Shown here piece after piece: positions 1 to 12,213 of a stretch of 39,620 nucleotides of DNA (the first letter of the stretch is position 1; every line of letters starts with the position of its first letter). A program made the position numbers and the translations under genes. Below the pieces are notes generated by a model that ran no database searches, was not told the DNA's origin, and saw only the letters and a program-made list of their open reading frames with translations. The stretch covers positions 1-39,620 of the forward strand of contig CAYMLL010000028.1 in NCBI GenBank assembly GCA_964390645.1. The letters are read 5' to 3'. The DNA is from CAYMLL01 sp964390645 (GTDB lineage: Bacteria; Planctomycetota; UBA8108).

Positions 1-295
1 CCAAAGGCTGATCCGGCGGCCCAAGCCGTCGCGACTCCGCGGACCCCTCCCGATAAGCCGAGACGTCGACATTGCGGACAAGAGGACCATACCGGCCCGT
101 CGAACGAGGTCTGGATCGAGAGCCTGCTCGTGTTCATCCATCCGAGACCTGCTTTCGTCGCCGCCCTGGGTCCCTCTCTCCGTCTCCGAGATCGTAACCG
201 CCCGAATCGACCACCGTCGACAGCAGAGTCCGAAGAAAACAAGACCGGACGACCGCCCGGCTTTACAGCACACATGGGTGTTGTAAACTACGAGG
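1..295. other. non-coding leader upstream of metH
   Basis: I see no convincing gene here. A short open frame at 130-366 has no family resemblance and overlaps metH out of frame. I looked for a cobalamin riboswitch, which often precedes metH, but found no B12-box-like core. The only structured element I can point to is the inverted repeat at 262-287. An in-frame stop at 284-286 rules out any upstream extension of metH. Confidence 0.5.
262..287. promoter_or_regulatory. 26-bp imperfect palindrome directly upstream of metH
   Basis: The half-sites TTTACAgCACaC and gGGTGtTGTAAA face each other around a central AT. Eleven of the 13 position pairs are complementary. It ends 8 bp before the metH ATG and is AT-rich at both ends in an otherwise GC-rich region. 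It could be an operator for a dimeric repressor or, as RNA, a hairpin covering the start region. One of the two mismatches is a G-T pair that would be tolerated in RNA. No known metabolite-responsive site was recognised. Confidence 0.45.
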
Positions 296-4039
<3,744 letters not shown>

Positions 4040-4060
4040 CGACCGGCGACCCGCTTCGGC

Positions 4061-4066
4061 TAGAAT
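4061..4066 (+). promoter_or_regulatory. possible -10 element (TAGAAT) before the CxxCH gene
   Basis: TAGAAT, one base from TATAAT, lies in the 75-bp spacer between metH and the CxxCH gene, about 50 bp before the ATG. No good -35 box is seen at 16-18 bp. The similar TAAAAT at 22683 sits at the same distance before another secreted-protein gene. Weak evidence only. Confidence 0.25.
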
Positions 4067-4114
4067 CTGCGTCGGGTTCGAAGATCTCCTCCCCGACGGT
4101 TCAGGTGCTCGACC

Positions 4115-7100
4115 ATGCTCCCACGACGCGTCGCCTCGGCAGCCCTGATCGCGGCTGTCGGCTCCTGCCTCCCCGCTGCCGGTGCCGCGGTCAGGGCCGC
4201 GGAGATCACCATCGGTGCGCACACGTTCACGGTCCCCGACGGGTTCGACATCGAGCTCGCGGCCGGGCCGCCTCTCGTGGAGAGACCGATCACCATGGCC
4301 TTCGACGAGGAGGGCCGGCTCTACGTCACCGACTCCTCGGGCGACAGCTCACGCGGGCAGCAGCAGCTCGAGCGCAGGTCGCACCGGGTGCGTCGTCTCG
4401 AGGACAGCGATGGCGACGGGATCTTCGACAAGAGCGTCCTCTTCGCGGAGAACCTGATGTTCCCCGAGGGGTCGATGTGGCTCGACGGCTCGCTCCACGT
4501 CGCCGCGCCCCCGAGCATCTGGAAGCTGACGGACACGGACGATGACGGCGTCGCCGATCACCGCGAGGAGTGGTTCCAGGGCAAGACGCTGACGGGCTGC
4601 GCCAACGACCTGCACGGCCCCTATCTCGGGGTCGACGGACACGTCTACTGGTGCAAGGGCGCCTTCGCCGAACAGACCCATGAGCGGCCCGGCAAGGAGC
4701 CCTTCGTCACCCGCGCGGCGCACATCTTTCGTCGCCATCGCGACGGCGGCCCGGTCGAGCCGGTGATGACCGGCGGCATGGACAACCCCGTCGACGTCAC
4801 GTTCCTGCCCAGCGGAGAGCGCTTCTTCACGACGACATTCCTGCAACACCCCGCCCAGGGCCGACGCGACGGGATCATCCACGCGCTCCACGGCGGCGTC
4901 TACGGCAAGGAGCACGGCGTACTCGACGGGCACCCGCGCACCGGGGGCCTGCTCCCGCCGCTGGTGCATCTGGGCGCCGCGGCGCCGTGCGGGCTCACCG
5001 CGTACCGCTCCACGGTCTTCGGCCGAGGCTACCGCGACAACCTCTTCGCGACGCTCTTCAACATGCGCAAGGTCACCCGCCACGTCCTGAGCCCGGCAGG
5101 CGCCGCCTACACGAGCACGACGACCGACTTCCTGGTGTCAGAGAGCCGCGACTTCCATCCGACCGATGTCCTCGAGGACGCGGACGGCAGTCTCCTGGTC
5201 GCGAACACCGGCGGGTGGTACAAGATCTGCTGTCCGACGTCGCAGCTGAGAAAGTCGGACGTGCTCGGCGGCATCTACCGCGTGCGACGAGTCGGCGCAC
5301 CACCGAGCGAAGATCCGCGCGGGCGGCGAGTCGACTGGGACGAGGCGACACCCCACGAGCTGGTGCGCCTTCTCGACGATGAACGCGTCGCGGTCCAGGA
5401 GCGGGCGGTCGAGGCGCTCGGCCTTCACGCGGAGCGGGCGGTCGAGGCGCTCGCTGGCGCTCTTCGCCGCGAGAGCGGCACCACGGCGCAGGTCAACGCG
5501 GTCTGGGCTCTGGCGCGGATCGACGCCGAGAACGCGCGCGAAGCGACACGATACGCCGCCGAGCGCCTCGAGGAGCCGGTGCGACGGGCCGCGCTGCACT
5601 CGATCGCGCTGCGACGTGACGGAGGCGCGGTGCGAGCGATCGCGTCGAACCTCCGGCATGGAACGCCGGCACTGAGGCGGGTCGCGGCGGAGGCGGCGGG
5701 GCGAGTCGGACACACGTCGCTCTTGACGGCGCTCCGTGACGCGACCACGCCGGAGATGGACTGGGCGCTCGAACACTCGCTCATCTACGCTCTGATCGAG
5801 CTCGACAGCCCGGCCGAGACGGGGAGCCTGTTTCTCGGCGGGTCCCCCACACGTCGGCTCATCGGACTGCGGGCCCTCGACCAGATGCCGTCCGCGACGC
5901 TCGAGCCCGGGACGATCCTGAGCGACCTGGACCGCGACGACCCGACCGGACGCTGGGCCCGAGAGATCGCGTTGAGGCATCCGGAGTGGTCCGCCGCCCT
6001 GATCACGTTCTTCACCGCGGAGCGCCTCCGGAAGGCCGCGACCGACGAGCGAGCCGGTGCTCGGTACCGGCCGCTGCTGAGCGCGGCGGCGCGACGTCCG
6101 GCGTTCCAGCAACATCTCGCCCGAGCCCTCTCCGATCGGTCCTCCGGACGAGCGATCCTGCGCATCGTGCTCGAGGCCGTCGCGGACGCTGGAGTCGAGC
6201 GTGTCGACGCCTCCCTCGTCGAGGCCGTCGAGCCGGTCCTCCTGGAGTGTGATCAGCGCCAGCTGCAGATCGCCTTGTCGGCGCTGCGAAGGCTGAAGAT
6301 CCCGGCGGCCACCACCGGAAAGATGCGAGCCTCGCTGCTCTCGATCGCTTCGGACGAGCGGCGTGACGAGGAAACGCGACTGCTGGCGCTCGACGCCCTC
6401 CCCGGAGGCCCCGGCCTCCTCGAGGACTCCTTCCTCGACCTCGCCCTCGGCAATCTGCATCTGGAACGCGACTTCCAGCGGCGCTCCGTCGCCACCCGCG
6501 TCCTCACGTCGACGAGACTCGGCCCCGAGCAGGACGCTCGGGTCTTTCCGCACGTGTCGCGGATCGGGCCGATGGAGATCGGCGCCGTCTTCGGGCTCTT
6601 CGCGGAGCGCACGGACGACGAGACGGCCGACGGGCTGGTCCGGAGCATCCTCTCGTCACCGGGTCGACACGGGCTCCGCGCATCAACGGTTCGCGAGTGG
6701 CTGGCGAAGACCTCCGAGGTCACCCGCCGCCGCGCCGCGGCGCTCCTGCGACAGATCGACCCGAACGTCGAGGAGCGCAGGAAGAAGGTCGATTCCCTGG
6801 CCAGGGAGCTACCGGCGGGCGACGTGCGGCGCGGCGAGCTCGTCTTCAACGGCGAGAAGACGGCCTGCCACACCTGCCACAGGATCGGCTACCTCGGTGG
6901 CACGATCGGGCCTGACCTGACACGCATCGGCGGCATCCGTTCCGGTGTCGATCTTCTCGAGGCGCTGGTCTATCCGAGCGCCGGCTTCGTACGCAGCTAC
7001 GAGCCGACGACGATCGTCACCCGGGCCGGCGAGGTGCACAACGGCATCGTCCGGCACGCCGACGCAGGCTCGGTGGACCTCATCACCGGCGCGACGACGA

Positions 7101-7234
7101 CGGAGCGCATCCGGCGCGACGACATCGTCGAGCAGTACCCGGGCGAGACCTCGACCATGCCGGCCGGTCTCACCGAGCTCCTCAATCGGCAGCAGCTCGC
7201 CGATCTGCTCGCGTTTCTGCGCGCCGCACGCTGA
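4115..7234 (+). CDS. PVC-type haem-binding CxxCH protein (membrane-bound dehydrogenase-like, HEAT repeats)
   Basis: A 1,039-aa secreted protein with the layout typical of the large planctomycete cytochrome-like families. A signal peptide (about 1-29, ending near VRAAE) is followed by a beta-propeller dehydrogenase-like region (about 30-410) with repeated motifs such as FPEGSMWLDG and GMDNPVDVTFLPSGE. A HEAT-like alpha region rich in E/A/R/L (about 420-880) comes next. A C-terminal cytochrome c domain carries the haem motif C918-H-T-C-H922 and the family motif GGTIGPDLTRIGG just after it. The C-terminus (LLAFLRAAR) is normal for the family, so the gene looks complete. Members are thought to act in periplasmic oxidation of carbohydrates or alcohols with electron transfer through the haem; the substrate here is unknown. 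Its last 53 bp overlap the truncated hydrolase frame on the opposite strand. Confidence 0.92.
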   Translation: MLPRRVASAALIAAVGSCLPAAGAAVRAAEITIGAHTFTVPDGFDIELAAGPPLVERPITMAFDEEGRLYVTDSSGDSSRGQQQLERRSHRVRRLEDSDGDGIFDKSVLFAENLMFPEGSMWLDGSLHVAAPPSIWKLTDTDDDGVADHREEWFQGKTLTGCANDLHGPYLGVDGHVYWCKGAFAEQTHERPGKEPFVTRAAHIFRRHRDGGPVEPVMTGGMDNPVDVTFLPSGERFFTTTFLQHPAQGRRDGIIHALHGGVYGKEHGVLDGHPRTGGLLPPLVHLGAAAPCGLTAYRSTVFGRGYRDNLFATLFNMRKVTRHVLSPAGAAYTSTTTDFLVSESRDFHPTDVLEDADGSLLVANTGGWYKICCPTSQLRKSDVLGGIYRVRRVGAPPSEDPRGRRVDWDEATPHELVRLLDDERVAVQERAVEALGLHAERAVEALAGALRRESGTTAQVNAVWALARIDAENAREATRYAAERLEEPVRRAALHSIALRRDGGAVRAIASNLRHGTPALRRVAAEAAGRVGHTSLLTALRDATTPEMDWALEHSLIYALIELDSPAETGSLFLGGSPTRRLIGLRALDQMPSATLEPGTILSDLDRDDPTGRWAREIALRHPEWSAALITFFTAERLRKAATDERAGARYRPLLSAAARRPAFQQHLARALSDRSSGRAILRIVLEAVADAGVERVDASLVEAVEPVLLECDQRQLQIALSALRRLKIPAATTGKMRASLLSIASDERRDEETRLLALDALPGGPGLLEDSFLDLALGNLHLERDFQRRSVATRVLTSTRLGPEQDARVFPHVSRIGPMEIGAVFGLFAERTDDETADGLVRSILSSPGRHGLRASTVREWLAKTSEVTRRRAAALLRQIDPNVEERRKKVDSLARELPAGDVRRGELVFNGEKTACHTCHRIGYLGGTIGPDLTRIGGIRSGVDLLEALVYPSAGFVRSYEPTTIVTRAGEVHNGIVRHADAGSVDLITGATTTERIRRDDIVEQYPGETSTMPAGLTELLNRQQLADLLAFLRAAR

Positions 7235-7727
7235 CTGACCGCCGACCGGTCCTCTCGCCTCGGCGCAAGACTCGCCGCGGAACGCCCGCGACCTCGAGCG
7301 CCGCCACCAGCTCTTCCGGGTGAGACTCGTCGCAGACGGCGACGTTCTCCAGGAAGACGCCCACCGGCGCCGACTCCTCGATCGCCTGGGCACCGCCCTG
7401 GTGGTCGCGGTGGGGATGCGTGACGACGAGAGCATCGAGCTCCCGGATGCCGCGCGCCTCGAAATAGCCGAGGATGTGGTCCACATGCCAGCCGACACCC
7501 GCGTCGACCAGGACGGTGTCGCCGACGGGCAGCTCGAGAAGGGTCGCGTCGCCGACTCCGCACTCGAAGAACGTCGCCACGAGCGGCTCGGTGTCGCCCG
7601 ATCTCTCCCCCACCCCGGGCAGCTCACGAAACGTCGCCGGGGAGCCCCGGAACGTCGACGCGCAACCCGACAGGACCACCACGCAAGCCGCCACGCCCGG
7701 GACGAATCTCGCGATGTTCGCCAGCAA
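7182..7727 (-). pseudogene. truncated lipoprotein metallo-beta-lactamase (ComEC-C-terminal-like)
   Basis: Reading from a TTG at 7725-7727, the product starts with a lipoprotein signal (lipobox LSGC, then ASTF) followed by a metallo-beta-lactamase-fold domain. It contains LPVGDTVLVDAG and the metal-binding motif T-H-P-H-R-D-H-Q-G-G (HxHxDH), as in the soluble hydrolase domain of ComEC-type proteins. A purine-rich GGGAGGG a few bases upstream of the TTG supports this start. The gene follows the glucan phosphorylase by 38 bp and is probably co-transcribed. Family similarity stops at about position 7259, after GVPRRVLRRGE. The remaining residues are Arg-rich and antisense to the end of the CxxCH gene. 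The second half of the fold, with the later metal ligands, is missing. I read it as a 3'-truncated remnant; a sequencing or assembly error is the alternative. Confidence 0.65.
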
Positions 7728-7765
7728 GAGGCCCTCCCTCGGAAGACCGCTGGCGACGTCGGCGC

Positions 7766-10336
7766 CTACACGTCGAAGCTCAGGCTCACCCCGAGCTCCT
7801 GCACGTGAACCAGCGACGGATGTGTCGGCAACATCCTCGCACACCGGCCGGAAGCCGGCTTCTCGACGCGAAAGCAGTGAGCTCCGTCCGGCATCGAGCG
7901 GACGGTCTCGACCTCGAGAAGATCGCCGGTCTCGTCACAGAAGGCGATCGTCTTCGTCGACAGTCCGCCGAGATACACATCGACGTCGACCGAGCTGCGC
8001 GATCGCACGCTCGGTGCGACCCTGCGCACGTGGACGAGCGGCCAGCAGCGCTCGACCTCGCGTCGCCACGCCGCCAGCTCCTTCGCCAGCGCCCAGCGAC
8101 GCTCCCGGATGAGCCGGCCGTTCTCGAGAGCCGGCGCGTAGAGCCGCTCAGCGTACTCGAGCACCATGTGATGCGTGCTGAATCGCGGCACCAGCTTCTC
8201 GAGGGACGCCCTCACCATGCGCAGCCACCGACGCGGCACGCCCCTGCGATCCCGATCGTAGTAGAGCGGCACGACCTCGCGCTCCAGGACGCGCACGAGA
8301 TCCGCATGGTCCTCCCGGTCCTGCTTCTCGTCATCTTCGTAGTCCTTCTTCTTGCCGAAGGACCACCCGGTATCGACGTCGGCGCCCTCGCACCACCAGC
8401 CGTCGAGAATGCTGAGATTGAGACCGAGGTTGACGGGAACCTTCTGGCCGCTCGTCCCGCTCGCCTCCTGAGGGCGACGCGGATTGTTGAGCCAGACGTC
8501 GACGCCGCGCACCATGTACCGCGCGACCTCGGTGTCGTAGTTCTCCAGGAGCACGACACGACCCGCGAGCCTCGAGCTGCGCGCCAGCCGACCAACGCGC
8601 TCGAAGAGCTTCTTGCCGAGCGCGTCCTCTGGATGCGGCTTGCCGGCGAAGATGATCTGAACCGGCCGCTTTCTCGACCCGAGAAGCCTCACCGCACGCT
8701 CGAGGTCGCGAAAGAGAAGCCCGGCGCGCTTGTAGAGCGCGAAGCGCCGGGCGAAGCCGATCGTCAGCGCGTCCGGGTCCAGAAGATCCACCGTGGCCGC
8801 GCGACATCTCGCCTCGCTCCAGCCGTAGCGCTCGAGGCGCCGGCGGGTCCGCTCTCGGACGAAGTCGACGAGCTCACCCCGAAGCTCACGCTTCTTCTCC
8901 CACAACTCACGGTCGGGAATCCCCCTCGCCGCTTTCCAGGTCGACGGATCCGCACAGCGCTCCTCCCAGTCGTCGCCGAGGTGCTCGGCATAGAGAGAGC
9001 GCAGGCTCGGCGCGACCCAGGTGGAGACGTGAATACCGTTGGTCACCGAGGTGATCGGAGACTCGGCGGCGTCGAATCCGGGCCAGAGCTTCGACCACAT
9101 GCCACGCGAGACCTCTCCGTGCAGCGCGCTGACGCCGTTGCGCAGCCGCGACAGTCGCATCGCGAGGACGGTGAGGCTGAAGAAGGGTCGTCCCGCGGCG
9201 TCCTCGTCGACACCTAGCCGCAGGTAGTCCTCGACCGCGATGCCGGCCGCCTCGCAGTGTGGCCGCAGAAAGCGCTCCGCGAGTGGCAGATCGAAGGCCT
9301 CGTTGCCCTCGGGCACCGGCGTGTGTGTCGTGAACACAGTGTCCGCCGCCACGGCTTCGAGAGCCTCCTCGGCCTCCAGCCCGTGCTGCTCGCGCAGCTC
9401 GCGCATGCGCTCGAGGCTCTGGAACGCGACGTGCCCCTCGTTGAGATGCCAGACGCCGGGCTTGACGCCCAGCGCTCGCAGAACGCGCACCCCACCGATG
9501 CCGAGGATGATCTCCTGGGTGATGCGCTCGACGCGGTCGACGCTGTAGAGGCGGCTCGTGATGCCCCGGTCCTTTCGGCTGTTCTCGGAAATGTCGGTGT
9601 CGAGAAGATAGAGGCCGCGACGTCCCACGGCGAGTCGCCAGACGCGCACGAGGACATCACGATCGGGCAGCTCGACACCAACGCGCAGCTCGCCTCCGTC
9701 GCGGTCGTGAACGACCTCGAGGGGCATCGTCGTGAAATCTGCCCGCGGGAAGACGACCTCCTGCTTGCCCTGCGAGTCGAGGAGCTGACGGAAGTAACCG
9801 TGGCGGTAGAGGAACGTGACACCGACGAGCGGCACCGCGACATCGCTGGCACTCTTGATGTGGTCTCCAGCGAGGATTCCGAGCCCACCCGCGTAAATCG
9901 GCAGGCTCTCGTGGAGCCCGAACTCCATCGAGAAGTACGCCACCGGTGTCGCCGTCGAGAGCCCGCACGGCGCCGACATCGAACGCGTCGCGTGACGGAA
10001 TGCCTGCTCAACGGACCTCAGCCGGGCGTTGAACGGACGGCTCGCGGCCAGCGTCGCGAGTTGGCGCTCGCCGAGCTTGCGCACGAGAACCACCGGGCTG
10101 CCACGCAACGCACCGCGCCGCGAGGGCGGCACCACGTCAGCGACGAGATCCCAGAGAGCGCCGGCCTCCGCGCTCCAGGTCCACCAGAGGTTCATGGCGA
10201 TGCGCTCGAGGCGCCCGCGCAGACGCGCGCTCCGCGACGCACGACCGTCGGAGGATGTCGCGGCGACGGTACGTTCCAGACGGCTGGACATACGAGCCTG
10301 ATGAACCCCATCCGGGGCGTGGAAATCAAGGGGCAT
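7766..10336 (-). CDS. glgP: alpha-glucan (glycogen/maltodextrin) phosphorylase
   Basis: Releases glucose-1-phosphate from the non-reducing ends of alpha-1,4-glucans using phosphate and pyridoxal phosphate, in the cytoplasm. The 856-aa product matches the shorter bacterial/archaeal 'alpha-glucan family phosphorylase' type. An N-terminal helical DUF3417-like segment (about 30-120, around LERIAMNLWWTWS) is followed by the catalytic core with YFSMEFGLHESLPIYAGGLG, IFAGKPHPED and the PLP site EASGTSGQK, with the lysine at about residue 632. The start used is the ATG at 10334-10336; an in-frame ATG at 10289-10291 is an alternative, and neither has a strong ribosome-binding site. A truncated metallo-hydrolase gene follows directly. 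The gene implies storage glucan use, but no glgB or glgA is in the window. Confidence 0.93.
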   Translation of the reverse strand: MPLDFHAPDGVHQARMSSRLERTVAATSSDGRASRSARLRGRLERIAMNLWWTWSAEAGALWDLVADVVPPSRRGALRGSPVVLVRKLGERQLATLAASRPFNARLRSVEQAFRHATRSMSAPCGLSTATPVAYFSMEFGLHESLPIYAGGLGILAGDHIKSASDVAVPLVGVTFLYRHGYFRQLLDSQGKQEVVFPRADFTTMPLEVVHDRDGGELRVGVELPDRDVLVRVWRLAVGRRGLYLLDTDISENSRKDRGITSRLYSVDRVERITQEIILGIGGVRVLRALGVKPGVWHLNEGHVAFQSLERMRELREQHGLEAEEALEAVAADTVFTTHTPVPEGNEAFDLPLAERFLRPHCEAAGIAVEDYLRLGVDEDAAGRPFFSLTVLAMRLSRLRNGVSALHGEVSRGMWSKLWPGFDAAESPITSVTNGIHVSTWVAPSLRSLYAEHLGDDWEERCADPSTWKAARGIPDRELWEKKRELRGELVDFVRERTRRRLERYGWSEARCRAATVDLLDPDALTIGFARRFALYKRAGLLFRDLERAVRLLGSRKRPVQIIFAGKPHPEDALGKKLFERVGRLARSSRLAGRVVLLENYDTEVARYMVRGVDVWLNNPRRPQEASGTSGQKVPVNLGLNLSILDGWWCEGADVDTGWSFGKKKDYEDDEKQDREDHADLVRVLEREVVPLYYDRDRRGVPRRWLRMVRASLEKLVPRFSTHHMVLEYAERLYAPALENGRLIRERRWALAKELAAWRREVERCWPLVHVRRVAPSVRSRSSVDVDVYLGGLSTKTIAFCDETGDLLEVETVRSMPDGAHCFRVEKPASGRCARMLPTHPSLVHVQELGVSLSFDV

Positions 10337-10644
10337 GGCGTGGCAATCGTCCTGGCGAATGAGTCTCTCTCCCGGTGTATCGGCAAGTCGAGGGGTGGAG
10401 AAAGAGGTCTCTTACGGGAAGACGAGGGCCCTCTTCCCGGAAGAACGACGGGACAGGCACTTTCCCGGACGCCATGAAGGCCTGCCCCCGGCAGCTCGTG
10501 AAGCTCGCGGCGAATTGCCTCGGCCGCCGGCGAATCGCCTCGGCCCCAAACACCGACACCACGACAACCCGGTGCCGACAGCCCTGTCCCGGGCCGATCA
10601 GGAGGCGGACTCGGGACGCGAGGTCAGCGGGAGCGACGATCCGC
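10337..10644. other. 308-bp spacer between phosphorylase and PRPP synthetase-like genes
   Basis: Short open frames here show no family features. The spacer holds a 20-bp tandem near-repeat (10508-10547) and several GTCCCG/CGGGAC-type inverted stretches that could end transcription of the PRPP gene. No run of T on the minus strand follows them. A promoter for the phosphorylase may lie here, but I cannot identify one. Confidence 0.4.
10508..10547. repeat. two tandem 20-bp near-identical units
   Basis: Units at 10508-10527 and 10528-10547 (first unit CGGCGAATTGCCTCGGCCGC) agree at 18 of 20 positions. They lie in non-coding sequence between two minus-strand genes. Two copies only; function unknown. 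Confidence 0.6.
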
Positions 10645-11820
10645 TCAGAAACGTGTCTTCGACTCGCCGGCCACGTGGGCGAGACGGTAGAGGTCGCGCA
10701 GGTCGCCGACGCGCGTGATCATGTCCTTGACCGTGCCACCGGTGTGGCAGTTGCTCATCGCCTGAGCGAGGTACGGCGCGATGTCGAGGACCGTCAGTCG
10801 CGAGCGCAGGGTCTCGCTGCGCTCGAGCCGCTCTCGTAGCCCTCCCCGGCTGTTCGTGCAGACGAGCTCGTCGAGATCCGAGGCCGCGAGGTAATCATCG
10901 AACGAACCGTGAACCGAGCTGTCGAAGCCGTAGAAATGGCTGACGAGGCCGATGACCTTCTTCGCGCCGTGCTTCTTGGCGGCGCTGGCAGCCTGGAACA
11001 TGGTCGAGCCCGAGCGCATCATGTCATCGAGGATGACCCCGATCTTGCCGTCGACCTCGCCGACGAAGTCGAACGCCCTCTTCTCGTCGACAGAGCCGCG
11101 CACGCGGAGCTGGTGAACCGCCGCCTGACCGGCGACCCACTCGGGCTTCATGTTCTTGACCAGCTCCTCGCGCATGCGAACGCCACCGTCGTCCGGCGAG
11201 ATCAGGATGAACTGCTCTCCGTGCTCCGCGAAGCGATGATGGAGATAGTCGCTGAAGAGCGGCTCCATCTTCAGATGGTCGAAGCTGTCGAACGCGATCT
11301 CGATCTGCTCGGCGTGCAACGCGGCGACGATGATATGGCTCATCCCGCGACGGCTGAGGTCATCGGCGACCTCACGCACGCTGATCGGCTCACGACGCGC
11401 ATGCGTCTTGTCCTGCGCCTGGTACCAGAGGCACGGCACCATGAGATTGATCTGGGCGACCTTGCACGTACGGTGCAACGTCGCGACGATCTTCAGCGTG
11501 TTCGCGAGGGAGACGTCCGGATCCTCCTTGTAGCCGACCGTCGCGATCACGTAGACGTGCCGTCCACGCAGGTTCTCCTTGATGACGACCTTCTTCTCAC
11601 CGTCGCCGAACTCGAGAATGTCGACCGGAACCAGCGGCTTGCCGAGCGATCGCGCGATCGACTTCGCGAGACTGTCGTCGGACCGCACGGAGATCAGCGC
11701 GATGGACTCGCGGAACCGCATCTCACGATCCTGGCGCAGCTCATCCCGGACGCGATCCTCGATGAACTGCTCCAACCAGGCCCGGAACTCGGGATCCTCG
11801 TGCAGACTCTCGAAGCTCAT
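10645..11820 (-). CDS. ribose-phosphate pyrophosphokinase (PRPP synthetase)-like protein
   Basis: Resembles class I PRPP synthetases, which make PRPP from ribose-5-phosphate and ATP for nucleotide, His and Trp synthesis. Reading from ATG 11818-11820 gives 391 aa, against about 315 for the usual enzyme. About 38 residues of charged, helical sequence precede the synthetase fold. Recognisable parts are the early strand region SLAKSIARSLG, the REPIS flexible-loop region, HAEQIEIAF (usual form HxxQIQGFF) and a phosphoribosyl-binding loop LDDMMRSGST (usual form VDDMIDTGGT). The ATP-loop motif normally reading ARQDR is QAQDK here. These changes suggest a diverged paralogue, so activity is uncertain. 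A longer frame begins at a GTG at 11935-11937, but that extension is Arg/Ser-rich and unlike the family. A promoter-like pair at 11988-12015 fits transcription leftward. Confidence 0.8.
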   Translation of the reverse strand: MSFESLHEDPEFRAWLEQFIEDRVRDELRQDREMRFRESIALISVRSDDSLAKSIARSLGKPLVPVDILEFGDGEKKVVIKENLRGRHVYVIATVGYKEDPDVSLANTLKIVATLHRTCKVAQINLMVPCLWYQAQDKTHARREPISVREVADDLSRRGMSHIIVAALHAEQIEIAFDSFDHLKMEPLFSDYLHHRFAEHGEQFILISPDDGGVRMREELVKNMKPEWVAGQAAVHQLRVRGSVDEKRAFDFVGEVDGKIGVILDDMMRSGSTMFQAASAAKKHGAKKVIGLVSHFYGFDSSVHGSFDDYLAASDLDELVCTNSRGGLRERLERSETLRSRLTVLDIAPYLAQAMSNCHTGGTVKDMITRVGDLRDLYRLAHVAGESKTRF

Positions 11821-11987
11821 GGCGGTCGACCGGTCCGTGAAGACAGTCCGCGAAGAGTAGTACCGACGCCCACCTCGAAAACCCGAACCCGAAACGGGCC
11901 GAACGCCCGCTCCCGGGGAGTGACGGTCGTGCGACACGTGTCGACAGGAGCGTCCGTTTCCTGCCCGGCTCGACGAGGCGCCGTCAC

Positions 11988-12015
11988 CTTATACCACTTT
12001 TCCCGGAGCTGGCAA
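11988..12015 (-). promoter_or_regulatory. sigma-70-like promoter for the PRPP synthetase-like gene
   Basis: On the minus strand TTGCCA (12010-12015) and TATAAG (11988-11993) are separated by 16 bp, and transcription would begin near 11981. They lie in a divergent spacer and point toward the PRPP synthetase-like gene, leaving a leader of about 160 nt before the chosen ATG. Confidence 0.5.
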
Positions 12016-12065
12016 GATCCCGCAACCAAGGCATCGTCGACGACCGCGGCGAGCCCGTCAAAGAA

Positions 12066-12094
12066 TTGTGTTTTCGCTCCGGCGACCGTATAGT
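12066..12094 (+). promoter_or_regulatory. sigma-70-like promoter for the DsbA-like gene
   Basis: TTGTGT (12066-12071) and TATAGT (12089-12094) are separated by exactly 17 bp, and transcription would begin near 12101. This is the best promoter match I found in the window. It would give a leader of about 110 nt before the ATG at 12214, which argues against starting at the upstream in-frame GTG/ATG codons near 12100. Confidence 0.55.
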
Positions 12095-12213
12095 CCACTG
12101 TGGTCTCATCGAGGGGATGGCTCGGCACGTTCGAGCCGATCGCCCGATTCCGAAGCGAATCCCCGGCGCGAGCCGGGGAGCCTCAGCCGTCCGGCAATAC
12201 CGTCGAAGTGAAG

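Noticed and set aside
61..69. AGACGTCG resembling a MetJ methionine box upstream of metH
   Set aside because: Single copy, not tandem, and MetJ is a gammaproteobacterial regulator; chance match.
1..295. Possible cobalamin riboswitch before metH
   Set aside because: No B12-box core and insufficient paired structure recognised by eye.
11817..12128. 103-aa minus-strand frame in the divergent spacer
   Set aside because: Overlaps two promoters and has no family features.
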